The notes: a model not told the origin generated them from the letters alone. A stretch of 64,000 bases of DNA from Vitellaria paradoxa (GCA_019916065.1 CM034233.1:47508141-47572140); one strand, 5' to 3'. Counted from the stretch's first letter, positions 32,029-43,163 are shown. Numbers and translations: made by a program.

Positions 32029-32367
32029 AGGTGGCATTTGGTTTATTTTTCTGTTTTCTATTTTCTGTTTTCGTTTTATGTTTTAAAAATCTCAAAATAA
32101 AGAAACAAAAAATACCCTGTTTTCATTATTTTCAATTTTTTTTTTTATTTTTGATTAAAAACGCTCAAAATGACTTTTTGTCATTTTTCATTTTATGTGC
32201 AAATCAATTTTTTGTTTTCTAAAACAAATTTTGAAAATACAAGTAACCAAATGCATTTTGAGTTTTTTCCTTATTTTTAAAAGCGTAAAATGGAAAATGA
32301 GTTCAAAACAGAAAATAGAAAACAAAAACGGAAAACAAAAAATAAAAAAACAAACCAAATGAGCCTT
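32029..32367. mobile_element. MITE-like inverted-repeat insertion in pol
   Basis: An AT-rich insert of about 340 bp separates protease and reverse transcriptase. Its ends are inverted copies: GGCATTTGGTTTATTTTTCT on the left, and on the right the complement reads GGCTCATTTGGTTTGTTTTT. It shifts the pol frame by one. The flanks CTAAG and TTAAG could contain a TAA/TTA duplication as in Tourist/Harbinger-type elements. The exact ends are ambiguous by a few bases and no transposase is present. Confidence 0.65.
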
Positions 32368-35187
32368 AAGTTATTAGAAGTTTTAAGTGCTCATAGAAAA
32401 GCTTTAGGATGGACGGTGGCGGACCTTCGAGGTATTAGTCCCTCAGTATGTACTCATCACATATACCTTGAGGATAAAGCTAAACCAGTGAGGCAAATCC
32501 AACGAAGACTAAACCCCAACATGAAAGAAGTAGTAAAATGAGAAGTGCTGAAGTTGCTTGATGTGGGTATTATTTACCCTATCTCTGATTCAAAGTGGGT
32601 GAGAGTGAGTCCCACTCAAGTGGTTCCTAAAAAGTCTGGTGTCACTGTGGTTGAAAATGAGAAAGGAGAATTAGTGCCTCAATGCACCCAGACTGGGTGG
32701 CGTATGTGTATTGATTATAGGCGCTTGAATGTCGGTACCTGGAAGGACCATTTTCCCCTCCCATTCTTAGATCAAGTCATTGAGAAAGTAGCGGGCAAAT
32801 CTTTTTATTGTTTCTTGGATGGGTACTCGGGATACAATCAGGTTGAGATAGCACTAGAGGACCAAGAGAAAACTACTTTTACATGTCTCTTTGGTACTTT
32901 TACGTATAAACGCATGCCATTTGGGTTATGTAACGCACCGGCGACTTTTTAAAGGTGTGTAATGAGTATTTTTAGTGATATGGTTGAAAGGTTCTTAGAA
33001 GTTTTTATGGATGATTTCTCCATTTATGGAGATACTTTCGATGAGTGCCTAACCAACCTTGAAAAGATACTAGTGCGATGCGAGGAAAGTAATTTGGTGT
33101 TAAATTGGGAAAAATGCCATTTCGTGGTGCAATAGGGAATTGTTTTGGGGCATATAGTGTCTAGTTGAGGAATCGAGGTAAATAAAGTGAAAGTAGAACT
33201 AATTCAAAACTTACCTACCCCTCGATGTGTGAAGGACGTAAGATCGTTTCTTGGACATGCCGGGTTTTACCGGCGATGCATTCAGTCCTTTAGTTCGATT
33301 GCTCGCCCCTTATGCTCTTTATTGTCTAACGATATTCCATTTGATTGGACAACGTCATGCCAAGAGGCGTTTGATAGACTTAAACAATTACTCACCACTG
33401 CTCCTATTATGCAAAACCCAGATTGGTCTCTACCATTTGAGCTTATGTGTGATGCTAGTGATTTTGCAATAGGTGCAGTCTTAGGGCAATGAAAAGAAGG
33501 CAAACCTTATGTTATTTACTACGCTAGTAAGACCTTGAATGAAGCTCAAATTAACTATACTACTACTGAAAAAGAGCTTTTTGCAATAGTTTTTGCCCTG
33601 GATAAGTTTAGATCATATTTAGTAGGTTCTCGTGTCACTGTGTTCACGGACCATGCGACCTTGAAATATCTCCTTTCAAAACAAGAGGCCAAACCCCATC
33701 TGATTAGATGGATGCTCCTTCTCTAAGAGTTTGATTTGGAAATCAAGGACAAGAAGGGAGTCGAAAATGTGGTAGCTGACCATTTGTCTAGACTACCCCA
33801 TCATGTGTCCAACTCTAGTGACCTACCAATCAATGAGCACCTCCCTGACAAACATATCATGTAAATCAGCTCTAGTCAACCAATCCATCCTCCGTGGTAC
33901 GTAGATATAGCTAATTTTTTAGTGACTGGCCAAATACCTTCTCACTAGACAAAAATTGATAGAGGTAAATTCTTACGTAAAATTCATAATTTCTTTTGGG
34001 ACAAACCCTACCTTTACAAGTATTGTCCAGATCAAATTATGAGATGATGCATCCCTAATAATGAAGTTCATAGTGTTATTGAGTTATATCACACTTTAGC
34101 TTGTGGAGGCCACTTCTCTTCAAAGAAAACCACCGCTAAAATTCTTCAATGCGGATTTTATTGGCCTTTTATGTTCAAAGATGTGCATAACTACTGTTTG
34201 AGATGTGATCATTGCCAATGCTTAGGAGCCCTATCTAAACGTAATGAGATGTCTCAAAACCCAGTGATCATATTAGAAATTTTTGATTGTTGGGGGATAG
34301 ACTTTATGGGGCCATTCCCTAAGTCGTTTGGTTTTGAATATATTCTAGTGGCTATAGATTATGTGTCAAAATGGGTAGAGGCCATTGCCACTCGCACCAA
34401 TGACCACCGAGTGGTAGTTAAGTTCTTAAGAGAATATATCTTTTCTCATTTTGGGATTCCACGAGCGATCATTAGTGATGGAGGTAAGCATTTTTGCAAT
34501 AAACCCGTTGGTATCCTAATGCATAAATATGGGGTGATGCACAAAGTGGGAACTGCTTACCACCCACAAAATAGTGGCCAAGTTGAATTAGAAAATAGGG
34601 AGATCAAAGGTATTCTTGAGAAGACCATCAATCCCACTCGAAAAGATTGGTCTCTAAGATTAATTGATACATTGTGGGCATATCGGACGGCTTATAAAAC
34701 CATTTTGGGTATGTCTCCCTATCGTCTTGTTTTTGGCAAGGCTTGCCACTTACCCGTTGAGATGGAACATAAGGCCTATTGGGCAATCCAGCAATTTAAT
34801 GAGAGTATAGATGATGTCGGTGTGTTTCGAAAGCTGCAACTCAATGAACTTGAAGAATTAAGAAATGACGCTTTCGAGAATGCGAAACTTGCCAAGGCTA
34901 AGATGAAGGAATTACATGACAAACAAATTCATAGGAAATCCTTCCATGTTGGCCAAAAGGTTTTAATGTACGATTCAAGGTTACACCTTTTTCCAGGGAA
35001 GCTTAGATCTAGGTGGTGTGGTCCTTTTATCATCCTTTCCATCTCAGGTCATGGTGTGTGCGAGGCTCACAACCCATGAAATAATACCACTTTCAAGGTT
35101 AATGGCCATCGTCTCAAACCATATTTAGAGAACTTTGTGGCGGAAATTGAAATGTGGGATCTTTTAGATCCCTTCTCTTATGAGTAA
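32368..35187 (+). pseudogene. Athila-like pol (RT, RNase H, integrase), broken
   Basis: Before the reverse transcriptase lies LGWTVADLRGISPS. The RT (32545-33200) has WRMCIDYRRLN, PFGLCNAPATF and the catalytic VFMDDFSIYG (about 33000-33030) intact. RNase H (33440-33800) has CDASDFAIGAVLG and [11 protein letters not shown]. The integrase (34060-35080) has an HHCC-type finger (HTLACGGHF...CLRCDHCQ) and a DDE core with [14 protein letters not shown] and [12 protein letters not shown], all acidic residues present. Stops at about 32539, 32950, 33133, 33166, 33490, 33724, 33862, 33947, 34044 and 35078 mostly read as C-to-T changes. It ends at TAA 35185-35187. Confidence 0.9.
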
Positions 35188-35309
35188 AAGGGAATTACGA
35201 CATGGTTGTAGTTGTATCATAATTAGGGTTAGGATAAGTTCATCTTTTCTTTGTTTTAGGCTTTTTATTGTTTTTTTGAGTTAAGGTCCTCCCCAATTCT
35301 TTTTAGTTT

Positions 35310-36364
35310 TATTTTCTGGAGAGTTTTAAGTTTCTTACAATGTTTTTGAGAGAAGATTTATGGATTTGTTCAACGTTTGTTTGTTCTTGGCTGTACTACT
35401 TTTTTATTAAGCACTTTCAGAGTTACTTTCCGTGTAAGTTTATTTTCATTTCATAATATACGAATTCTCAGTTTTAAGTGATAGATCAAATGTTCATGCT
35501 TACGTTTGTTGCTTTCATTTTGTTCAAAATCATGTTCAAGTAGAAACCCTAGTTCTTGATTCAACGAATCAAGGAAGGGTGGTTCATAAAACAATCTAGG
35601 ATGTATGTAGACTCTTCGTATGGGTTTCGAAAACACATGCGGAGATCTCTACAATTGTAAAACCTATTTTTACTGGTTTTGAAAACATTCGAAAACAAAA
35701 ATCTTTAATCATATTCATTTGAAATCACTGATACTGATTTTTGGTTTAAATGTTCTTAACACTTTCGAAACAAGTTAATAATAGAATTCAATTTCAATTT
35801 TGATTTTGTTTGTTTAGGAAACATTCGAAAACAAAGATCTTTAACCATATTCGTTTGAAATCACTGGTACTGATCTTTGATTTTAACGTTCTTAATACTT
35901 TTTAAACAAAATCCTAATTCAGAAGTGCATCTAAAAATCCCAGAGTGAATTAGTGAATGACCTAGACTTGTAAGTTGAATCAAGAACCCTTTTATTATCA
36001 AGTTTTATTATTCGCTTTAATTCCTTGCAAAATTTAATCTACCTTGAAATTTAGCATAGTATTTTGTTTGCATTTTCAAAATTCATTAATTAAGTTGAAT
36101 TTAAAAATTAAAAATTTGAATTGTTTAATCTCTTAAGTAAAATTAATTTAATTATAGTTTAAACTTCAATTCTGCAAAACCTTAGGAATTAGTTCCAATT
36201 GACCATCAAACTTTAGTTACATTAGGTTTTAAATTTCTATTATAACCTAGAAACTAAATAACATAGGCTACCTATGAATTCGACCTCGGGCTTACTGAGT
36301 TAAAACTGTGACTACCCTCTTGCACTTGAGAGATACAACCCAAAATACATTTTAGTGTCGGTCA
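35310..36364 (+). repeat. 3' LTR of the Athila-like element, lacking its 5' third
   Basis: It matches the 3' two thirds of the 5' LTR (ACCCTAGTTCTTGATTCAACG, the CATATTCG...GAAATCAC repeats, CCCAAAATACATTTTAG) and ends GTCGGTCA. The expected start TGATTACACTTG and the palindromic dyads are absent. The segment 35188-35310 after pol does not match the LTR start. By eye the two LTRs are only about 70-75% alike. The start position is approximate. Confidence 0.75.
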
Positions 36365-36851
36365 CATTGCTCGTGGACACCTTTGCTTTGTTCTCGGACA
36401 CTGTTTTGGGCCGGGCACAACCTTTGGCTTTGTGCTTGGCAAGCCCCTGTGGCATGCCAGCGCCCCGTGGCATTGCTCGTGCCAACCCATGGGGCTTGCC
36501 ATGCCCCCTTGTCGTCCCCCGCCCACATCGAGGGAAGCCCAAGGGGTGCCCCAACACCTCGAAGGAGCATGCCAAAGACACTCGGTGAGTGCCGGGGGGT
36601 GTGGCATGCAGTTCCAGCCTTGCTGAGGACACCCACCCCCCTGTATATGCATTTTAAGCCTTCTCTGGGGTGCTAGGAGGGGACACTACCCATCATCGAG
36701 GAGCTATAATGGGCATTGGGGTACAACGGCCCTCCCCATGGCCCTTCGGGCAAACACACCACCCCCTTGGCACTGTGATGGACAAGCCCAAGGGCTTGCC
36801 ATGCCTCTTTGCCTTCCCCTTTGACACCAGTGAAGCTTGGCCAATGCCCCT
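36365..36851 (-). repeat. IGS repeat, unit C, after the Athila insertion
   Basis: Continues the ~575-bp repeat from 27435, with CATTG (36365-36369) as the right target duplication and a further repeat start at 36780. It ends at CCAATGCCCCT, where a minus-strand LTR element begins. No rDNA is seen to the right of this point. Confidence 0.9.
36635..36646 (-). promoter_or_regulatory. Spacer promoter-like box 7 in IGS
   Basis: The minus strand reads TATACAGGGGGGTGGGT, the box of the repeat unit interrupted by the Athila-like element, with one change in the TATATA part. Confidence 0.5.
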
Positions 36852-37367
36852 ACCCCCCAACTTAAAATTCACATTGTCCTCATTGTGAGAACCATAATGC
36901 ATATGTGGGTCTGTAGTGTGCAATAGTGAGCATGATGATGCGCATGAAACAATAACCACAAAAGGCACAAATAAGGATAAAGCACAAATTAAACCAAGCA
37001 TGCACCCATTATTTAAGCCACTTAAGGCATCACCCAATACATCCCCCCAACTTAGATTCTACAGCACTCCCAACAACAACAATTATGAATGTGAAGTACC
37101 AATTGAAAATGCAAAACTAAATAAAAGAGAGAGAGAGGATATTACCTCAAGAGCTTCCTTATTTGAAGAAAAACAAAAGAACTATACAAGCAATATGTTA
37201 GAATTAAAAGAAGATAAGAATAAAAGAAAAATAAAACAAGAAGAAAAGAGTTAGTAAAAAGACAAAATAAAAATAAAAATGAAAGAAAAGCTAAACTAAC
37301 AATAAATCAAAAAATAAAGAAAGAAAAATCTAATCTACTAATATATAAGGGTTAATGAAAAAATATA
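36852..37367 (-). other. 3' non-coding tail of the gag-only element
   Basis: AT-rich sequence without coding signal. Purine-tract motifs (minus strand AAGTTGGGGGG) occur at 36852-36863 and again at about 37043-37053, and the same motif precedes the LTR at 41073. A 339-bp plus-strand ORF at 36916 is low-complexity Lys/Glu sequence without resemblance to known proteins. Confidence 0.55.
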
Positions 37368-38685
37368 CTATCCAACTCCTAATCTCTCCCAAGCCTTACC
37401 AAATGGCTTTAGAAATAAAATATTCTCCTTGAGTTTAGGAGATATCAAAAATGAGTGTGTGCCGAGTGTAGAGAACACTGGAGAATTCATGGCCTTGTAA
37501 GGATCATTGAATCCCAAATATGGCCTAAAGTCATATGCATATGTGAACATGGAATGTGGTTGTGTGTTTTCTAGTATCCCCTCGACACCTAAGAAGTCAA
37601 TGCAAACTATTTCCTTAGTCTCCACCACTTCCCTATATGTGTGGTCAGTCTTGGTCGAAACATGTTCAGTTCCCTCAATAAGATTCTCAGTCGGGGTGAC
37701 GGCAAAAGATGAGAGGTGTGCACCACTCTCACTTTCAGGCCTGTCTATCAAACTCTCAAAGGATGATAAAGAAAATTCACTCTCATGAGAGTCCTGTGTA
37801 ATTGAAGTAGGAACCCAACCATAATTAGAATCACACTTCTGCCTAAATATAGGGGTCTCAACAGGTAAGCATCAAATGTACTAGCCCCAGTAGGAACAGA
37901 TATATCAGAAGTGGTCTCAGTGAGTGGTGTGGTAGAATATGATGAAACTAAAGTGACTGGCTCCACAGTGTGTTCCCCTGAACCTATGGCATCAAAGCTC
38001 TCAGAATAAGTCTTAGGACTTTCCAAGGTCATCTGAGTTGTCAGGGTGGGATCAGTTTCAAGCTTCGTGGTGGTGTTGGTTGGTATGTCCTTTAGACTCT
38101 CAACAAATAAGTCTCGTGCATGTTAGAGTCTGGTAGGAATGAGTCAAAGGGCTCATTCCCTTTACTATCCCAACCATTGTTAGAATAGTCGCTTCACTCA
38201 AAGTCTAGGGTCTTTGAATTAAGATTTTCTTGTGTAAGAAACAAAAAGGCCCTAAATTCAGCAATTTCGGCTTCAGTTCATGGACAAATATAAGGACATA
38301 CTGTGGACTCGAACAATGCATCATCTACTGTAGAGTCAATATGTGTGGAAGTCTCATGTATACTAGAATCTACTTTTAAGTTAACTTCTTCCTTATGTTG
38401 AGTTTGCTCGTAGAGTGACTCAACTTGTGCATTGTTAGATTCAATGGGCCAATGATCTCGGGGCTCCTCAGACTGGCCCTCAATGAGTAGAGTAAAATTG
38501 GGACATGCAATATCCAAGTAATCAGGCTTCACACCAACTCCACTTTCTAAAGATGGATCACGAGGATTAAATGAAATAGAAGCATGCTGGAAAGGGTTTG
38601 TGTGGCTTTCAAGTGAATAAGGTTCAAAACTAGGTTTAAGTTTTTCCTGTGGCTTAGTGTGTTCATAGAGAAATTCAAAAAATGA
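37368..38685 (-). pseudogene. C-terminal coding remnant after gag, broken
   Basis: Minus-strand frames at 38532-38278 (in frame with gag), 38032-37748 and 37751-37368 appear to be pieces of one hydrophilic, acidic protein segment. The last ends in FLISPKLKENILFLKPFGKAWERLGVG. I do not recognise a domain. Stops and two frame changes separate the pieces. Such variable tails after gag are common in non-autonomous Athila-related elements. Confidence 0.5.
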
Positions 38686-39261
38686 CTATGCCTCTTCTGG
38701 GGTAAGGTCAAGAAATTCCCTACCCAAGATTTTATCAAACACTTGGTATAACTCACAAGGTAGAGCCTTATAGAATATGCCTAGAATGTACCCTAAATTT
38801 AGTCCATGATTTGGGAAAATTTCTAAAAGGTTTTTAAATCTCTCCCAGCATTTATAAAATACTTTACCCTTCTTGAAACAAAAATTTCTAATTTGAAAGT
38901 GGAAAGTGAAGTTCTGAAAATTGGGGAGAAAAGTTGCAATAAAATCATTTTGTAACTCTTCCCAAATATTAATGGACCAAGTAGTGGCACGACACCAATC
39001 ATCGGCTACTCCACATAATGATAACGGGAAAAAATTATACTTAAATGTGTCATCCATGTAACCATCTATGCAATAGAAACAAACTGACTCAAAATGTTCT
39101 AAGTGAAATCTATGGTCCTCATGTTGAAGTCCATAAAATTTAGGTAGCATAGAAAAGGTTTTTAGGCAAAAATCAATTCCATAAATGCTGCCTAAATAAC
39201 CAAAGAGTGGGTGGGTGGTATCTAGTGAACTAGAATTATAAGAAACATAATCCATGTTCAA
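38686..39261 (-). pseudogene. gag of the minus-strand element
   Basis: A 191-codon open frame starting at the ATG at 39261. Its middle has the retrotransposon gag pattern: FYGLQHEDHRFHLEHFESVC, then FFPLSLCGVADDWCRATT, IWEELQNDFIATFLP and KCWERFKNLLEIFPNHGL, comparable to FPFSLKDKAKSWLYSL and ERFKDLLMACPHHGL of the plus-strand Athila-like gag. It stops at a TAG but the frame continues to 38278. No zinc knuckle is seen. It is the longest uninterrupted retroelement gag in the window. Confidence 0.8.
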
Positions 39262-39330
39262 GAATTTTTTTTTTTTATTTAAACAATAGAAGAATAACCT
39301 AGAGTTACCCTAGTGAATCAAAACTAAGTT

Positions 39331-39347
39331 CCCCGGTAACGGCGACA
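39331..39347 (-). other. Primer binding site, tRNA-Asp type, minus strand
   Basis: The plus strand reads CCCCGGTAACGGCGACA, like the tRNA-Asp 3' end CCCCGGCAACGGCGCCA with two differences. It lies six bases from the LTR end, the same spacing as in the plus-strand Athila-like element. Confidence 0.8.
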
Positions 39348-39353
39348 AAAACT

Positions 39354-41072
39354 TGACCGCTAATGAATAGTGCGTCTAAACTAACCCCCAAGTGCAAGGG
39401 TGTGCGGTGTAGTTTTAACTCGGTGAGTCCGAGGTCGAATCCACAGGGAACTATGAGATTGAACACTAAGATTTTCTAAGTTCTTCTACCTACTGGTTTT
39501 GTTTTGAAAACAGGAAAAGAAAATTTATGTTGGGTTTTGAAAAGTATTGATTACTAACTGCTAAATAAATAAAATAAATAGCAACAATTAAATTAAACTA
39601 AAATGAAAGCAATAACACTACGCATTCAGGATAATTTGCAATTCTTGATTCAACTTTCAATTCCAGGTAGCTTACGTCTTCACTATGGGATGTGATGGAA
39701 TCCTTGGGAACAAACCTAAATTAGGATTGTTTAAAAACTATTGAGAAAGTTTTAATCAAAAGTTTTTACCAGTGATTACAGAGAATATAGTAAAAAAATT
39801 CTGTTTTCGAAGGGTTCTCAAACAATCATATTCGAATTCGGATTCAAATCCAATTTTTCTAGTTTATCCAAAATTATTAAGAAAGTTTTAATCGAAAACC
39901 TTTACCAGTGATTACAGAGAATATAGTCAAAGGTTTTCGTTTTCGAATGTTTCTGAAATAAACCAATTCAAATTTGGATTCAAAATCTGAATTTTCAGTT
40001 CGTCAAAATTATTAAGAAAATTTTAATCGAAAACCTTTACTAGTGATTACAGAGAATATAGTCAAAGATTTTCATTTTTAAAAGTTTTTGAAAGATACTG
40101 AACTAGGTTTAAACATTGTAGATCCCTACGCATGAGTTTTCACAAACCATGAGCAGGTCTCTACGCACATCCCATAGATCAGAGTAACCTACCCTTCCTT
40201 GATTTGTTGAATCAAGAACTAGGGTTTTATGCTAACATAACTTTAAACGAAATAAAATCAATCATCGAACACATATTTAAAGAATCTAAAGAATAAGATG
40301 AAGAAACAATATTATTAAAATGAAGAACGAAAGTAAACGTACTCTGAAATCAACTCTGAAATGAAGTATTGAACAACTACAGCTGTAATGAAAACTACGA
40401 AGGCTTCGTAAATCCGTAAAAGCATTACACGAACATTAAAACTCTCTAAAAACTATCTAAAACTCTAAAAAGAATGGAAAAACTAAACTAAGGCTATGTA
40501 AAACTAAACCAGGGCTCTCCTTTCGGTCGGCCATGTAGCAGAGGTTATAAAGAAATTGCAAGGAAAACCCTAAAAGACGGAATTAAGTCATGCGCACATA
40601 ACACACTGTGGTTCGGACCGTCTGGCAGGGGGTCCGGACCACAGAAACTTTGTTCTTCAAGTTCTGCTTCACGTTTGCTGCTTCTTATGGCTTTCTGTCC
40701 TCAACTTCTAATGTGATTTTGACCTTGAAGATTATGGATTCAAGCTCTGGCTAAAACACTAAAGTTGTAGCCCTTTTAGTCTTCTTTCCAAACCAAAAAG
40801 AATCAGGTCAATCCGAGTTGTGAGTGACAAGATATGGTCAAAATACTGACAAGGTGTTAAGCTGAAACTTCAGCTGCACACCACTTCAACCATCTCGAAC
40901 TTCGGATCATTTTTCTCTCCTCGGCAGCCACTTTCATCGCTACTAATCTCACTTATTTTTCCTTTTTTCCTGCAATTAAGAAAATAATTATAAAACTTCA
41001 AAATAAACTACTTAAATACATCAAAAGTTATACAAAAGTGGAGTTTGTAATAGCACTTTTCAAGTGCAATCA
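39354..41072 (-). repeat. LTR shared by two internal regions, minus strand
   Basis: On the minus strand it starts TGATTGCACTTGAAAAGTGC and ends GCGGTCA, about 1.72 kb. It is related to the LTRs at 27436 and 55929 (same start, same ACCCTAGTTCTTGATTCAAC segment). The CTGTGGT(T/C)CGGACC dyad is at 40606-40644. It has a primer site on its left and a purine tract on its right, so it serves as 5' LTR of one internal region and 3' LTR of another. Confidence 0.85.
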
Positions 41073-41086
41073 CACCCCCCAACTTG
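41073..41086 (-). other. Polypurine tract of the right-hand copy
   Basis: The minus strand reads CAAGTTGGGGGGTG immediately before the LTR start TGATTGCACT, preceded by GCTAGGGACTAGCAACACT. This is the normal position for the plus-strand primer. Confidence 0.75.
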
Positions 41087-41976
41087 AGTGTTGCTAGTCC
41101 CTAGCAATGCCTTTTATTAAAATGAAATGCAACTACGATCCTATTTCTCTTTTCGTTGGAAACACGGCTACACTTAGCTATGTGTAGCAAGCCCTTTAAA
41201 CCCCTAGGTTCCCCTTAGTGGATGAGTAAGGTCTCATGAGGGTTTGCAGTGAATCTACCCACAAAATTCTATGGTATGGTCTCAAAGTGTTAAAAAGTGA
41301 TTAAGATAAAAAATGAATCAAGCTCAAGCCCAACAAGTCACAAAACCCAAATATCATATGTAATTCCCAAGTGCTAAGCATTAATGTATGGACTATCAAA
41401 GTAGAAAGAGCATGTGTGCAAAATTGTTTCATTCATTCAACAAGGTTGCAAGAGCATAAATGGAGCTAGGTTTTGACTTCAAATGCTCACAAGGTACCAC
41501 TCATAAAAAAAGAATTCACTCATCAAGGGTTCACACATACCTATTAGCATATAATACTATCCTAGTTGCACATAACCCAAAAAATAAGTGAGTGAACTGA
41601 AATGAATTTCAAAGTGGACAGCTCATAACCATGTTCCAATGCAAGTGTAAGAAATCACACCACACAACCTACATAAGACCACTACATGCACAATACAAGA
41701 GTTGCTTGCTTAGAATCCACTAGGTCTTTGTTTTGGTTGTAACTTGGCCAAGGATAATGGTTAACAATGGAGGATATGGAAATCAAAGCACATGTCTTGG
41801 GATAAAGATGCTCAAGTGTGCACAAGTCCCGAACTACTCATTTCCTTTCTACACCCCAACAAGGATCCCAATAAGAAGCTCATTCACAAACTTACAAACT
41901 ACTCATGGGACATTCTCAATAATTAGAATACAATGCACAAGTCCCAAAAGTACACAAGCAAAAAGGAATGACAAAC

Positions 41977-42091
41977 TTTTTTCTCTTTTTTTTTTCTTTC
42001 TCTATTTTTTTTTCTTTTTCTCTTTTTTTTTTCTTTCTTTTTCTTTTCTTTTTTTTTCTTTTTTTTTTCTCTTTTTTTTTCTTTTTTTTTT
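41977..42091 (+). repeat. Polypyrimidine low-complexity tract
   Basis: Almost only T with scattered C (T4-9C repeats) for about 115 bp, A/G on the minus strand, which is the sense of the surrounding element. Confidence 0.95.
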
Positions 42092-42280
42092 GAAATAATG
42101 AAAATAAATCAGCTAGATTCTTCACCCAATATTTCCTCTTAATATGCTCTTAAAAATTTCCATTCCCAACCTCCATTCACATCATTGACATTAAGGCACT
42201 TTCACAACCTAAGACATGTGAGGGTAAGGCTAAAAGTGTGTGAAGAAGGCTAAGGGATAATATATAAGGCGAGAACCAAG

Positions 42281-42282
<2 letters not shown>

Positions 42283-42311
<29 letters not shown>
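42283..42311. repeat. (TA)n microsatellite
   Basis: About 14 uninterrupted TA units. Confidence 0.95.
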
Positions 42312-42314
<3 letters not shown>

Positions 42315-43163
42315 ATACTTTATTTAAGAGGCTTCAAGTTGGTTCCTACGATAATTCATAACCAAGAAAGGATAAAGAGGCCAACAATAGCAAAGATGGC
42401 CTAGCATCATATTCAAAGCTTGCAACAACTCATAATATGCCAAGTGAAACTAATGCAAGTGTGTGTGATGCAATTGGTGCATTGGAAACCAAAGTGAAGA
42501 ATAAAAGAGCTGTGATTATGTGCAACCCCTCAAGAAAAGAATAATAGGCTCGAAAGCTCACCATTAAGGGGTATAAGTCTCCACCTAGTCTAGGAATGCT
42601 CAATTAACCAATGTTAAAGAAAATCCACTCCTAAGCGCATAAACTCTTCTCTATGATAGTAAAAAAAATGCACTAGGTCATTATACAATCAACTTGAACT
42701 AAGTTTCCTATTAAAGCTTGAACAAAACTCATTTATCACTCTCTCACTCAATTCCACAATCAACCAAACCAAAAAGAAAGAATGACATGTTGGTACAAAT
42801 GTGCTAAATTCATGTATTTATGCTTAAAGACACTTAAAAATTCTATAATTTTACAATTTTGGCACAAAAGGTCATCAGTGATCCCTTTACTATTTTAGCC
42901 TGTTTCGGAGTTGTAATTTTTAAATAAACTTAACTTAGTTCTAGAGAATTCAGATTGAAACAAAATTTGACCTAATTGGCCTATTATCTCCCTAGAGCAT
43001 CTAGAAGGTCTCCGGGGCTTCTGAAACCTATCTAGAACTTCCCAAACTGGCCCAAGCATAGTAAGGCAAAACTCAAACTTAACAGAACATGCCCTAAGCT
43101 GTGAACTACAAATCAAATGGCCCATTTTTTCCTTCATGCTGCCATTTTGGTTTGACCATAAGC

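Larger units (their letters stand above)
27436..36364 (+). mobile_element. Athila-like Ty3/gypsy LTR retrotransposon in the IGS
   Basis: About 8.9 kb bounded by a perfect 5-bp duplication, starting TGATTACACT and ending TCGGTCA. It has a 1594-bp 5' LTR, a primer site complementary to tRNA-Asp, and gag, protease, reverse transcriptase, RNase H and integrase in gypsy order. The integrase C-terminal stretch [21 protein letters not shown] is typical of the Athila/Tat branch. No env-like frame follows pol. More than a dozen in-frame stops and one MITE-like insertion disable it. Confidence 0.92.
36852..41072 (-). mobile_element. Gag-only LTR retrotransposon (TR-GAG-like), one LTR kept
   Basis: On the minus strand the order is LTR (41072 to 39354), tRNA-Asp type primer site, gag (39261 on), a long hydrophilic coding remnant to 37368, a non-coding AT-rich tail and an AAGTTGGGGGG purine tract at 36852-36863. 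No protease, RT or integrase is present, so it would depend on an autonomous relative, as described for terminal-repeat elements with a gag domain (TR-GAGs). The expected left LTR is absent and the purine tract touches IGS sequence directly. Confidence 0.75.
41087..43163 (-). other. 3' internal region of a second gag-only-type element
   Basis: About 2.1 kb of AT-rich non-coding sequence upstream (minus sense) of the shared LTR. It has no recognisable coding region. It contains a pyrimidine tract (41977-42091) and a (TA)n run (42283-42311). Its right part is split from 53249 onward by the gypsy element at 43169-53243. The ORFs at 41733 and 41916 are just the homopolymer-like tract. Confidence 0.55.

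Noticed and set aside
35188..35310. Possible env-like gene after Athila pol
   Set aside because: Only about 120 bp without an open frame lie between pol and the 3' LTR, so there is no room for an env-like ORF.
41733..42125. Phe/Leu-rich ORF (plus) and Lys-rich ORF (minus)
   Set aside because: Both are readings of the polypyrimidine tract 41977-42091. The apparent transmembrane or basic character is compositional.
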